This document shows, piece by piece, positions 47,988 through 59,029 of a stretch of DNA of 64,000 bases; position 1 is the first letter of the stretch, and the number at the start of each line of letters is the position of its first letter. Under the pieces are notes generated by a model, which did no database searches, had not been told where the DNA came from, and was given only the letters and a program-made list of their open reading frames with translations. The DNA comes from Megamerina dolium (taxonomy: Eukaryota > Arthropoda > Insecta > Diptera > Megamerinidae): NCBI GenBank assembly GCA_963854835.1, contig OY978528.1:51742508-51806507 (forward strand). The letters run 5' to 3'. The position numbers and the translations under genes were made by a program.

Positions 47988-49585
47988 CAGTGAGCGACAA
48001 AAGTCTACATACGGCGACCATTTCGGCTATCTGACATGTCCAAAAGCATAATGAAAAGAAGTAATGATGCAATTTTGTTTTAAATATGTTTTTATCATTA
48101 CATAGCAAAAATTATCTTATTTCATTAAAAACTTAACAAGTTATTAACATAAAACGAAAAAAATTCAATGACAAAAGTCTACATACGGCGCGCATTCCAC
48201 GCTTCTTTTTTGTTGTGTGTTGCGGCGCAATAACGGGAAAGTGCCGCTAGTTACATTTTGCTGTTTTGCTTGGTAATAGACATACTTGGATTGCATTTAG
48301 TTGTATTTTGGCTGTTTCCAGAAGTTCGTTGTTGTGACAATGGCTTCCCGTAAAGAAATACCAATTGATTTGCGAAACTTAGTAGTAAAGTATAGAAATG
48401 AAAACAAATCGTATGGTGAAATATCAAGCTTATTAAATTTAACAAAATCAACAGTTCAAACAATATTCAATAACTACCAAAAAACGAATAGTCTTGAAAA
48501 TAAACCGCGTAGTGGTCGCCCAAAGAAGCTGAGTCGCAGAGATGTATCGTTCATTTTGAAAGAAGTGGATCAAAATCCGAAAGTGGCCGCAGAGCTAGCA
48601 ACTAGGTCAAATACAAATGTGCATCCACTAACAGTTCAAAGAGCCTTGAATAATAATGGGTTTCACAGCAGAACTCCGCGTAGGAAACCATATATAAGTG
48701 AAAAATATCGCAAACTTCGTTTGGAATTCGCGCAAAAGCATTTAGACAAGGAAACGAGTATTATTTACAGATGAGTCAAAATACAATTTATTTGGAAGTG
48801 ACGGTAGAGCCAAAATTTGGAGAAAACCAAATACCGCAATGAACCCGAAACACTTAGTTCCTACGGTGAAGCATGGCGGTGGGAGTGTAATGGTTTGGGG
48901 CGCTGTCGGTGCATCTGGAGTTGGAAATTTGGTATTTGTGGAGGGTAACATTGGTCGCTTTCAATATAAATCTATTTTGAAACAAAACTTAAAAGCATCG
49001 GTTGATAAACTATGCCTTGGTGAGAGTTGGATCTTCCAACAGGATAGCGATCTAAAACATACCGCCCACATCGTGAGGGACTGGCTGCTTTACTACGCTC
49101 CACGACAACTGTATTCACCTCCTCAAAGCCCAGACTTAAATATTATTGAACACGTTTGGCAGCTTTTGGAGCGGAAGATACGGAAACATTACATTACTAG
49201 TGCCCTAGTACTAAAAGAGAAGCTGCAACAGGAATGGCAACAAATAACGGCCCTTGAAATCGAAAATTTAGTCGTTTCAATTCCCCGACGTTTGCAAGCA
49301 GTTATAGATGCTCAACCAAATATTAAACGACGACTTATTTTAACTTTTAGTGCCTTATCAAAGTATTTCCTTTTGATTTTCAAATCGTACGTAGACTTTT
49401 GTCATTGAATTTTTTTCGTTTTATGTTAATAACTTGTTAAGTTTTTAATGAAATAAGATAATTTTTGCTATGTAATAATAAAAACATATTTAAAACAAAA
49501 TTGCATAATTAATTCTTTTCATTATGCTTTTGGACATGTCAGATAGCAGAAATGGTCGCCGTACGTAGACTTTTGTCGCTCACTA
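47988..49585 (+). mobile_element. Tc1-type element 2, 200-bp inverted repeats
   Basis: The element is 1598 bp and is flanked by TA (47986-47987; 49586-49587). The inverted terminal repeats are about 200 bp (47988-48187 and 49386-49585) with only a handful of differences. Within each arm the word TGACAAAAGTCTAC(A/G)TACGG-like occurs at both the outer and inner edge (outer 47992 and inner 48169 on the left; inner 49386 and outer 49561 on the right), so it is an IR/DR element. The outermost right base has changed (G to A). Confidence 0.96.
48340..49408 (+). pseudogene. Tc1 transposase (DD34E), frameshifted
   Basis: ATG 48340 opens MASRKEIPIDLRNLVVKYRN, with a helix-turn-helix (YGEISSLLNLTKSTVQTIFN), the hook SGRPKKLSRRD and the second DNA-binding part to YRKLRLEFAQKHLDKETSII. 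Near 48765 the frame shifts; the next frame gives FTDESKYNLFGSDGR (first Asp), VKHGGGSVMVWGAVGASG, IFQQDSDLKHTA (second Asp) and SPDLNIIEHVW (Glu, 34 residues on). A few codons before FTDESK are missing, as if by a small deletion. The frame ends inside the right terminal repeat (stop 49406-49408), giving an unusual C-terminal tail after VIDAQPN. An upstream TTG at 48301 is in frame, but ATG 48340 matches family starts. Confidence 0.93.
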
Positions 49586-49587
49586 TA

Positions 49588-50049
49588 TCTCTATGCAATC
49601 ATAATTTCAAATAATAAATGCTATATATATATATGTATTTATATTAAATGATAAGTATTCTGTTCATATATATGGACTATCTATGTTGTTATATAATTAG
49701 ACGCGAAAATATACAAAAACCGTGAGTATTTCTCGTAACATACATATATAAAAGTATCAATGCTCAGACAGAACTTCAATTGTTCAATAAACTTTTTGCA
49801 AAATCTGTAAACTAAAAATGTTCTATATAAAGAAATTTGTTATACTTTAGATTCTAAGCTAAATACCCAGAATCGAAAGCAATAATTACTTTAAAAATAA
49901 AGTTGTATGAAAAAAAAAAAATCAATATGCTCGAAATCAGGCGGTTATACAAGAAAATTGTTTGAGAGTTTAACTTCGGTATTATCGAACCTTAGAAATC
50001 CTAATCCAAGACAGATAGGCAGATATAGTCTGTGATATGGAAACATAAA
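49588..50049. other. AT-rich intergenic DNA
   Basis: No feature was recognised up to the start of the degenerate tandem array. Confidence 0.45.
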
Positions 50050-50705
50050 TTTGTATGAGAGGCAGGCGTGGATTTGATCAGATTAACTCCAGAATAAACT
50101 GACACTATTATATACAGTCCTCAATTAATATTTGGAACAGCGACCATTTTTCTCTTAAGATTTAATGTAGAGCTGATTAATAAACTTTAATAAACAAATT
50201 TTCACGTGAAAAGTGTGGAAACACACAAGAAAGCTCTTTTGTATGAAAGTTAGGCGTGGTATTCATCCGATTATGCCTCTTTTTAAATATATCCATTTTG
50301 TGATTATAACTAATTGTATATACAAAGCTTTAGTTCGATAACTTGATATTTTCACTTGTAAATTGTGAAAACATGCACTTAACAACATACTTTTATATGG
50401 GAGGTAGGCATGGTTTTCATTCGATTACGCCCATTTTCTAATAGATAAATTCTGCAGTTATAATAACTATACTTACCAAGTTTTTGCTCAAGAGCTTTAT
50501 ATTAACGAGCACAAATTGTACCGACACTCTATAACATACTTTTATATGGGAGGGAGCCGTGGTTATATCCGATTTCGCTATTCACAAATTGTTCCATTTA
50601 TTAGTAAATTAATCGTATATACTAAGTTCGAGCTCTACAGTTTTGTGTATTCGGGTGTAAAGTGCCAAATCATACATACGGAAAGCTTCTGTTGTATGGG
50701 AGGTA
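50050..50705. repeat. Degenerate tandem array, ~150-bp period
   Basis: The phrase GTATGGGAGGTAGGCGTGG, in variants, starts near 50053, 50241, 50395, 50544 and 50694, giving spacings of 188, 154, 149 and 150 bp. Each unit also carries TTCATCCGATTACGCC-like and AGTTCGATAACTTGATATT-like words. Units are strongly diverged, so the array is old. Regions at 31960-32440 and 35450-36090 share its vocabulary. Confidence 0.75.
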
Positions 50706-51144
50706 GGCGCTTTTGCTATAGTGAAGGACTTTATTTATCTTGGAACCAGCATTAACACCAGTATTGACGTCAACCTGGCGATATTGCGAAGTATGACTCT
50801 TGCAAACGAGAAGTCGAGCCCACTCGAAAAACCACACTGTACAAGTTTCTCATCATGCCTGTCCTGTGACAAAGAAAAATCCTACGCAAGATCTTTGGAC
50901 CTATTTGCGTTGGTAGCGAGTATCGAATAAGGTACAACCATGAGCTGTATGAGCTGACACCGACATAGTAAAGCGCATTAAAATACAGCGGCTGCGCTGG
51001 CTAGGTCATGTTGAGTGAATGTAAGAACACGCTCTGGCTAAGAAGGTGTTATATTCGGAACCCGTTTATGGACCTCGCAGAAGAGGAAGACCTAACTTCC
51101 GGTGGAAAGACCAAGTACTGGAGAACTTATCAGCGCTTGGAACT
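50706..51144 (+). mobile_element. RTE-like LINE fragment, upstream part
   Basis: It matches 40480-41000 of the large RTE-like copy with deletions: GGACTTTATTTATCTTGGAA, GTACAAGTTTCTCATCATGC, GATCTTTGGACCTATTTGCG, GCGGCTGCGCTGGCTAGGTC and TTCCGGTGGAAAGACCAAGT are all recognisable. Frameshifts prevent translation. A SINE interrupts it at 51145. Confidence 0.92.
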
Positions 51145-51155
51145 GGCACCAGTTA

Positions 51156-51512
51156 AAAAATATAAATATGTGGCACTTAAAGCCCCAAAGGACTCATTGG
51201 CCGAGCTTCTCTTCCATTACTGTTGTGCGTCTTAAATTTGGACAGTATTAGAAGGGACCTACTTATTTTAGCCGGTTCCGAACGGTAGAACACTTGTGAC
51301 ATCACTTTTTCTGAGCTTTGTCACAGAGTTCTTTAAGAAGCTTTTTCATGGCAAGTTGTTACTGTCGGAAGAATTGCCAATTGCTTGCCGACAGGTGGGT
51401 ACCATTCGAAAGAAAAATCTTTTCGATATTAAATTTGTTATGCATCAGCCGGGGATTGAACCCACGACCTACAGATCAGAAGGCGAACACACTAACCACT
51501 GAGCTACGGCAC
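51156..51512 (-). mobile_element. tRNA-derived SINE, copy C, nested
   Basis: This is a reverse-oriented full-length copy. Its tRNA-like head is at the right (complement of 51445-51512), with A box TAGCTCAGTGG and canonical B box GTTCAATCC. Its tail is at the left. It sits inside an RTE fragment: LINE sequence stops at ACTGGCACCAGTTA and resumes after the SINE with GGCACCAGTTAGC, so GGCACCAGTTA (51145-51155 and 51508-51518) is the probable TSD, although its first bases overlap the SINE head. The box sequences are the best in the window. Confidence 0.93.
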
Positions 51513-51595
51513 CAGTTAGCTAAGGAAATAATTGGCTAGCGAATCATGCTAGCTTCGGCCTAAATCGATTTTCGGTTGTAATGGTCACATATGTA
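51513..51595 (+). mobile_element. RTE-like LINE fragment, downstream part
   Basis: After the SINE the LINE resumes (AGTTAGCTAAGGAAATAATT, GGCTAGCGAATCATGCTAGC) and ends with TTCGGCCTAAATCGATTTTC and CACATATGTAAGTG, the same tail as the large copy. Confidence 0.9.
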
Positions 51596-51599
51596 AGTG

Positions 51600-52137
51600 A
51601 ATAGTGCATTATTGTAAGCCGAGGATCTATAACAAGAACAATTTATAATACACTACTTGACGCTAGTAAATGTTGAAGAGTAACTATTAGAATAATTTAA
51701 GTATATTTTTATATTTATTGCAATAATATTCACCTACGACTTGCTATGTAACAGCATATACTCGTAGCACTATTTTGGTTTAGTAAAATAAATATCTTTT
51801 TTCTATTATAGTTATTAATAGATAAAGCAAATGTTGAATTTTTACATTATGTTAATACAAAAAATGCAAGATACGTAATATGAATATCAATGTGCAATGC
51901 AAAATGAAAAATATTTCAGCTAATTTAATATAAGTATAATTCAAGTATGAGAACATACTCACTGATTTAAGTTTTTTCAAATTTCTGGCCTGTCTACAAC
52001 CGACCAATCATCCGCTCACCCACCCGATACCATCTATAAACTAAGTTTAAAATTCTACAATGAAAAAATGCGTACTGCTGTTTAAACAGCAGTGAGAGAA
52101 TATCACTGAATATTAAGCAGCGCTTATTAAATACATA
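51600..52137. other. AT-rich intergenic DNA
   Basis: No recognisable feature; an imperfect palindrome CTGCTGTTTAAACAGCAG lies at 52076-52093. Confidence 0.5.
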
Positions 52138-52139
52138 TA

Positions 52140-53776
52140 CAGTATGTCAAGAATGAGTTTACACATTGAAACAAAATTCAAATTTTCAACTTCCTTAGCC
52201 AAAAACATAAACTTTTATTTCCATATACACATTTTTTTTTATTAGTTACTGATATTTACAGTATTTATAAAAGATTCATGAAAAAAAATTGCAAATTCTA
52301 CGCAAAAGAAAAGAAAAATACAACAAAAAGAAATTTTACTCAATTTTACAAGTGTCAAGAAATTTTTTTCACAACTATTTTTTTAATTCCTTTATGCAAC
52401 ACTTCAACGATTAACGGTACATTTACAGTTATCTATTTGCGTAAACGCGTTGCAGTGACCCGTTCCTATGATTTTGTTTGTTAGTTTGTGATTCATTTTT
52501 GCTTTGTCCAGATCATCCGTTTAAATATTGTGTTTTTAAAATGCCAGGCAAAAGGTTATCGGCTGAAGTGGTTCAGCTTATATACTACAATCGCCAATTG
52601 GGAGAAAATGTGGAGAAGTTATCAGAAATGTTCTCTGTAACACGTAAGACAATTTATAATGTTTTTAATGTTATAATGTAAAATCCACAAATTTCGACCA
52701 AAACGCTAGCGGAGAAACTCAAGGAAGAGTGTGGTATAGTGGTTTCCCATGAAACTGTACGACAGGCGATACTGAGAAACAAATGCTCATCAAGAGTTGC
52801 TCGTAAGAAGCCGCTGCTATCAGCACAAAATATTGAAAGACGTTTCTCCTTCGCCTCAAGGCTCATTTCTCAACCTGATGAATATTTGGACGACGTAATA
52901 TTCTGTGACGAAACAAAAATGATGTTGTATTACAACGATGGACCGACCAGAGTGTGGCGCAAGGCATTAACAGCTTTAGAAAATCGACAAATAATTCCTA
53001 CTGTTAAATTTGGAAAAATGTTCTTTATGATTTGTGGATGAATCTCAAGCAGAGGAGTAGGAGAATTGGCTTTTATAGAGTCAACCATGGACGAAAAACA
53101 TTATTTAGGCATTTTGAAGTCATTTAATCAGTAGTGCGAAAAATTATGGTTCATCAGAGAGGGCAAACCGCATTTCAAATTTTATCAAGATAATGACACA
53201 AAGCCTAAGGCGAGTAGGGTGCGACTGTGGCTTCTTTATAACTGCGGTAAAGTTATGGATACACCAGCCCAAAGTCCAGACCTTAACCCTATTTCAAATC
53301 TGTGGGTCTACTTAAAGAAAAAATTGGCTAAAAGGCAACCTAAAAACCGTACAGCACTTATAACTGCTATATTGGAAGAGTGGCAAAATATACCGAGCAA
53401 TTATGATCTAAAAAAGTTGGTTTATTTTATGAATAAACGGCTACAATCCGTGATAGATGCTAAAGGTGGCAATACTAAATACTAAATATTTTACTTGATG
53501 AAATTTTAACTAATAAATATTATAAAAAAAGACTGTATCTTTTGTGAAAAGAGTTTCTTGACACTTATAAAATTGAGTAAAATTTCTTTTTGTTGTATTT
53601 TTCTTTTCTTTTGCGTAGAACTTGCAATTTTTTCTCATGAATCTTTTATAAATACTGTAAATATCTGTAACTAATAAAAAAAAATTTGTATATGGAAATA
53701 AAAGTTAATATTTTTGGCTAAGAAAGTTGAGAATTTGAATTTTTTTTCAATGTGTAAACTCATTCTTGACATACTG
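52140..53776 (+). mobile_element. Tc1-type element 3, ~240-bp inverted repeats
   Basis: The element is 1637 bp with TA on both sides (52138-52139; 53777-53778). Its inverted repeats start CAGTATGTCAAGAATGAGTT and extend about 240 bp (to about 52377 and from about 53540) with roughly 5% differences. The outer word TATGTCAAGAATG and inner word AGTGTCAAGAAAT (near 52351 and 53555) share a core, so this too is IR/DR-like. Confidence 0.95.
52541..53485 (+). pseudogene. Tc1 transposase, heavily damaged
   Basis: ATG 52541 begins MPGKRLSAEVVQLIYYNRQL with a helix-turn-helix ending RKTIYNVFN. An internal deletion and a TAA at 52679 follow. The same frame resumes NPQISTKTLAEKLKEECGIV, ETVRQAILRNKCSSRVARKK, FCDETKMMLYYNDG (first Asp), then two more stops (TGA 53039, TAG 53132), FKFYQDNDTKPKAS (second Asp) and SPDLNPISNLWVYLKKK. 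The catalytic Glu is replaced by Ser in NPISNLW. It ends VIDAKGGNTKY at 53485. Three stops, a deletion and loss of the catalytic Glu make it inert. Confidence 0.93.
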
Positions 53777-53778
53777 TA

Positions 53779-55080
53779 TATTTATTTATTTATTTATTTC
53801 TACTTTACCTACTATTTCTCTTTATAAATTGTACGTGTCTTTTTATTTCCATTCTTAATTTATTTTATTAACACATGCACACATATATACTTACACATCT
53901 GTTTATATTTGCATATGAATAATATTAATCGTATTCAATAAGAAGACAAAACGAAAGGATTATTTGTTGATGTCAATTGCTATTTAGTTATAAATGTTTA
54001 TTTATTTCGATTTGATAATGAATATGTCTTGTTTATTGTGTGAGTTCGATAAACTCATAATATACATCCTTTTTTTTTATATATAATTATCGTTCCATCC
54101 TGAATGAATGAGTTTTTATGAATTTGTATGCATTGTGGAGGTACACGCACATTCGTTGGAATTTTTAATATGTGGTCTTTATATTAATTTCTATTGAATT
54201 GTACTACAATAAAATTAAAGATAAAGTTTTAGACATTTTGCAAAATATTCGTTAATACACCTGAGGAACGTAGTGTTCGCTCATAGTTCATAACTCGAAA
54301 ATAACAAATTTTCTCAAGTATTATTATTACAGCGAAATAACGATAGGATTAGTCATACATTACAGAAATTTATAATTTTCTACAATACCCACATGTTATG
54401 TTTTGATGTGTCAATATTTAAAGTCAGGTGTATTCTTATTTTTGTTTCGTTTTTGGCGACAACATTTTATCGATTATTACCATTTCTAAGCTCTGCTTGA
54501 ATTAACTACATACTTAAATCCAGACAATGGCAATTTTTCATTACTATGATTAATGATTTGTTTTTGAGATTATACATAAATAACATATGATTACACTGTG
54601 CAACACTTATTATATCGATTGGTTGACTTTTTTGGAATGTATTAGCTTTGTATGGTAGTATTTGAAAGAGTTTGACGATGTGTGTATTATACAGTTTTAT
54701 TTGATGGTCTCTTGAAATTTTTTGTTATGTCCAAAATTATATCAAATAAATTTAGTAAATTTAATAGTTTCGCTATTGTAGGAGATTTAGCTCATAGTTT
54801 GGAATAGTCTGCGCCTAAATATTTAAAATATATTCAAGAAAAATCAGTTAAATCGTATGAAAACCGACCGCAGTGATATGATATCTCATATAGTATTGAT
54901 TAAACAAAATGAGGCTCGCGCTCATTGAAATGCTTACATTCTGTACTAAAATTAATTATTATATATTTTTTGATTGGTCGATTCAGTTGTGAGTTATAGT
55001 GAAAAGAGAAATTTCTGTAATTTTGCTTCGGTAAAGGCGAAAACACAATTCACATGTATATGCAATGTCTATAAAATCAT
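53779..55080. other. AT-rich intergenic DNA
   Basis: No gene or repeat was recognised apart from a short (TTTA)n run at 53780. Confidence 0.5.
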
Positions 55081-55189
55081 GGAAATGATCGAAGTAGACC
55101 GGCTTGTTAGCAGCCGTAGCATCGCCCCGTAGCCAAAGATCGAACACAAAACAGTTTTAAACCATCAACATTAAGCTGGATTCAAAAAG

Positions 55190-55640
55190 AAGCTCAACAC
55201 GGATTGACATTATGGATCCAATGTTCACCTGCGAAGTCTTGGCCAAACGAACCGAAATCGACACAATTCTTAAAAGGATGGTGACTGGGAATAAGAAATG
55301 GGTCTTATACGAAAATATTGTGCAAAAATGGTCATGTTTAAAGTGCTGTAAAGTGGCTGCGACAGTGGCTTAACCAAAACTATTCGCTAGAAAGGTTTTG
55401 TTGTGCATTTGGTGGGCGTGGTAAGGGAACCATCTACAATGAGCTGCTTTCGTATAGTCAAACACTTAATTTGTACCTCTGAGGTTAGCAATTGGGCCGT
55501 TTGCAACTAGCGATTACCAAGAAGCGACCAGAATTGGGCAATAAGAGAGGTGTTTTTTACCACCAGGACAAGGTCAGGTCACACGAATATAGTGACTCGC
55601 CAAAAACCTGGCATCAAGCGATCACCATGTTTTTTTTATC
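55190..55640 (+). pseudogene. Mariner transposase fragment, sense
   Basis: Plus-strand scraps read FTCEVLAKRTEIDTILKRMV, TGNKKWVLYENIVQKWS (first catalytic block with Asp changed to Asn and Glu to Lys), VLLCIWWAW, then, in other frames, YNELLSYSQTLNLYL and RGVFYHQDKVRSHTN (second Asp in HQDK). Frameshifts separate all of these. Beyond 55640, LVIKNCQQKKIMK and YPNFWPTSTSMREVFRQWPR may be a further scrap. Confidence 0.7.
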
Positions 55641-55929
55641 ATTGTAAAACTTCCTTAGTGATAAAAAATTGTCAACAAAAGAAGATTATGAAAATTACTT
55701 ACCCAAACTTTTGGCCAACCAGTACTTCGATGAGAGAGGTATTCCGACAATGGCCACGAAATTGTACCGAATAATTCAGAAAAATGTATCATTGCTTTCG
55801 AATGAATCGTAATTTTGAGAAGTTTTCGTGATATCAGAATATCATATTGGCTCTGCAATTTAAAAAGTTCGTTATTTCTATTGGAAATATGCATAAAGAT
55901 AACAAAATGATTTAATACATTATTCAGAG

Positions 55930-56510
55930 TATTTCCTATCATTAGCTATGACTTTTTCCCATCGTTTTAGCAATTTATGGATTCCGTCCCGGAAGAACTG
56001 CTCATTTTTTGAGGCCAAATATTAAATAATCCAATTTCGGATACCTTGTACTGGAGTGAAGCGTATTCCAGTAAGGGCATTCTGCAAGGGGTAAGGTCTG
56101 GGCTAAAAGGCGGATGAGGTAAAACTTCCCAACCACTATTTTCCAAATAGTTTTTAACGGTGGCCGAGCGTTGTCATGATGAAAAATTATAGAATCGTGT
56201 CTGGTCGCATATTCCGGGCATTTTTCGGATAAAGCTCGCTTCAAACAAATCAATAGAGGTTTCCTGTGATCGTTACACCTGGTCCCACAAGCTTATATTA
56301 TAAGACTCCCTTCTGGTGCCACCAAATACAGAGCACTAACGTAAGGTACCCAATTTCCTTGCTTCTGGAGGAACCCCAGTGCTTTCAATCGCTTGAATAT
56401 GGCTTCTTGTGTTACTCCTGCCACTTTTGATCCACTCTGACCTCTGGAGCACATTCAGGATAAGCTTCCGTGAGTAGTTGATGAGCTTCTTTTGTCTTTA
56501 TTTTTTTAAT
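55930..56510 (-). pseudogene. Mariner transposase fragment, antisense
   Basis: The minus strand carries KWVP-type and Q-N-W-V-P linker traces near 56350, VLCIWWHQKGVL-like wording near 56310, LKRALSEKCPEYATRHDSII and FHHDNARPPLKTIWK (second catalytic Asp), then ENSGWEVLPHPPF-like text and the C-terminal region around 55950. It closely resembles the mariner at 16811-17994, including the CTATGACTTTTTCCCATC segment at its 3' end. Frameshifts and deletions inactivate it. Confidence 0.78.
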
Positions 56511-57565
56511 TTAAAGAACAAAAGCAAACTTTCATGCAAAAAAGTGTTGGGAATTAATTGCGAGAAAAGTGTTGGGAATTAATTGGAAAAAAGTATTCAA
56601 TTTTTCCCCTCTTTTTTCTTCGTTTGTCATACCTATTCATTGGATGGATTTTGGACACAACATCCTTTTTATATCAAAGCAAATACCTAAATGTATTTAA
56701 AAATTGTACTTGCAGTTGACTTGATTTTAGGCAATCATCGAAGATTAATTTGAATACGCCACGTGCGTTATTAATGATCACCATAATTATGAAGTTAACT
56801 TTAAAATGGCAACAAATTATTAAACAAAATAAAGTTAAATATAGTCTTGAAATAAATGCAAAATTAATGGATATTTTATACCTCAAACAAGTATAAAGTT
56901 AACAAGCTGATATTCAGCCCATGTAATTATTTGCATGGGAGTATGTATGATAAGGGCGTTAATGAATGAAAATCACACCTACCTTCAGTACAAAAGTATG
57001 ATATATAAATTTTACTCGTTTTACTAGGTCTTCATAGAGCTAAAACGCCAAATTGCAGCTTATCACGCGGTATTTTCAATTTTTCAATATAACTCATATT
57101 TTTTTAACATCTTCCATTGGTGTGTTGCACAGTGCTATGTTAATACCAGTCGGTACATTCAATGATACGTGATGCATTTGCATATAAATAAAAAAAAAAC
57201 ATATAATAAAGCTACTCAATAATTGTTTAATAATTTCTTATTTTAGTTCGATGATGATCATATGTTTTATTTTTAAATTCAATCAATTGAAAAATAAAGG
57301 AAGGCTGCGAAAAAAAGAAAGAGAGAGAGATAATTAGAGAGAGAATCTTAACAATATTTGATGTGAATAATAAACTGGTTTCAAAATCAAATAGAAAAAA
57401 ATAACAATAATTGAATAATTATCAAAAGTGTCAAAAGAGTAATGTTGATTGCTGCAATTTCATAGGTTTTAATTAGAAAAGCGATTAAAAACAACAACTA
57501 AATTTAATTTGTACATGTTTAGTAATGATTTTTTATTATTTCTTTTCTTCTACATTCCACTACAG
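56511..57565. other. Intergenic or intronic DNA upstream of the BTB gene
   Basis: No gene was recognised. If 57566 is a genuine exon start, this stretch would be intron of the BTB gene. It ends in a pyrimidine-rich run (TTTCTTTTCTTCTACATTCC) followed by ACTACAG at 57559-57565, a good 3' splice site. Confidence 0.45.
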
Positions 57566-59029
57566 CTACCATACTGGATGTAATAGGTGCATAGAGTCAG
57601 AGGATCGTCGTCAGCGCTATTAGTGATATTCATAATAGTGAAGACAAACAAACAACGCATGTGTGTAGAACCAAGTGGTAATAATATAAAACAGAAAACA
57701 GCAATTAAAGACATTTTAATATATACAACATATAAAATAGAAGAGAAAACAAAAATAGATAAAAATAGTAACAAATGATTGCTATACCATTCTCCGATTA
57801 TCATTAGCACATAATCAACAACAGCCAGATACTTTGTTGCAGATATTATACATACGAATGTACTTGGAGATAAATGCATAAGATTCAGTGCAATTTTAGC
57901 AACCACAAACAAAATTGAAAAGCGTGACAAAGAGCGCATCGAACAACAACTAATAGATATAAATAGTGGTGGTGTGAAGCATGAAAATTGTGTTCACGGC
58001 ATATGTAAAAACCTCATCGAGTAACAAGTAGACATATAGTACTTGGAGCAACAGCAGCAGTAACATAAGTGACAAATACAAAAATTAAGAGAAGTTGAAA
58101 ACGATATACTGATGGAAAAATATCGATTACAATTAGAAATATAAAACAAATGTTATTGCTATAAACCGGCATCAATATCACCACCAAGTTGGTGCCGCTC
58201 TGTATTCAGTTTCGAAGAAAGATCAAGAAAAGATAGAGAGAAATACAGGAAGAGGGTGTACTACAAAATTACCATTTGACAGAAGCTGCTACTAATAATT
58301 ATCAATGTTGCCATTTTTAAAAAGATACAACACTCTGCTCGGAACAAGAATATCCGAAGCAAGCAACCAATACGCATAGCATACAAAAGGAAGCTAGAGA
58401 ATACATATTGCATTATACATAACAGCAAAGCATACTCGAAGCCAGTCAGACAGACAGTCTTCTACCTGCCATTCGTTTTTGTGACTCTGGTGTGTAATAG
58501 TAATATATAGTTCAGTTAATAGTGTGCGTGCTATATTGTACTTAAGAATATACGATAACCTTATATGTATATATAAAACAACAACATCAAGTTGAGGCGC
58601 CATTGTATGACACTAATATCAACAACCAACCAAGGTTTTAGACAGAATTAAAACGACTACCCTCATACGAAACGAATCTCATATTCAAATAACTGTGGAA
58701 GCTCATGTTACATTGGTGGATACTTGAATTAAAACTGTTCATCCAGCGTAAAGTCAAATTCAGTATCAAAGTCATTTGAAACTCAACAAAGCCATTAGCA
58801 GCAACATTAAATAACAAGTTGCCAGAACGTGACAAGCGTTCAGTAATAGAACAAAACAAAAAAACAATCGATCGATCATATTGCCAACTGCACATTGCAA
58901 CAACTGCAATAGAATGCCTAATTGCTAAATGAAGCGCATCAGCAAACAACTTAGAGTTAACGCAGATTATTTTAAATAAATATTCTTATTAAATTATTGT
59001 TGTAATTGACACATAACACCACTGTAGCA
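57566..59029 (+). other. Putative long 5' leader of the BTB gene
   Basis: From the candidate 3' splice site at 57565 to ATG 59030 the plus strand has many short upstream ATG frames and stops. Its composition (AACAACAAC, CAGCAGCAG, AATAGTAAC) resembles long leaders of fly developmental or neuronal genes more than the surrounding intergenic DNA. No transposon was recognised in it. The exact exon start is inference; another acceptor could be used. Confidence 0.4.

Noticed and set aside
50050..50705. CRISPR-like regularly spaced repeats.
   Set aside because: Units are about 150 bp, strongly diverged and in insect DNA; there are no short conserved repeats, spacers or cas genes.
57550..57939. 129-codon hydrophobic antisense frame upstream of the BTB gene that looks like a membrane protein.
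   Set aside because: It lies opposite the putative leader, has no recognisable family, and hydrophobic frames are common opposite A-rich DNA.
59006..59029. In-frame TTG codon 8 codons upstream of the BTB ATG as a start.
   Set aside because: Nuclear genes initiate at ATG; the ATG at 59030 has a good context (G at -3 and +4).
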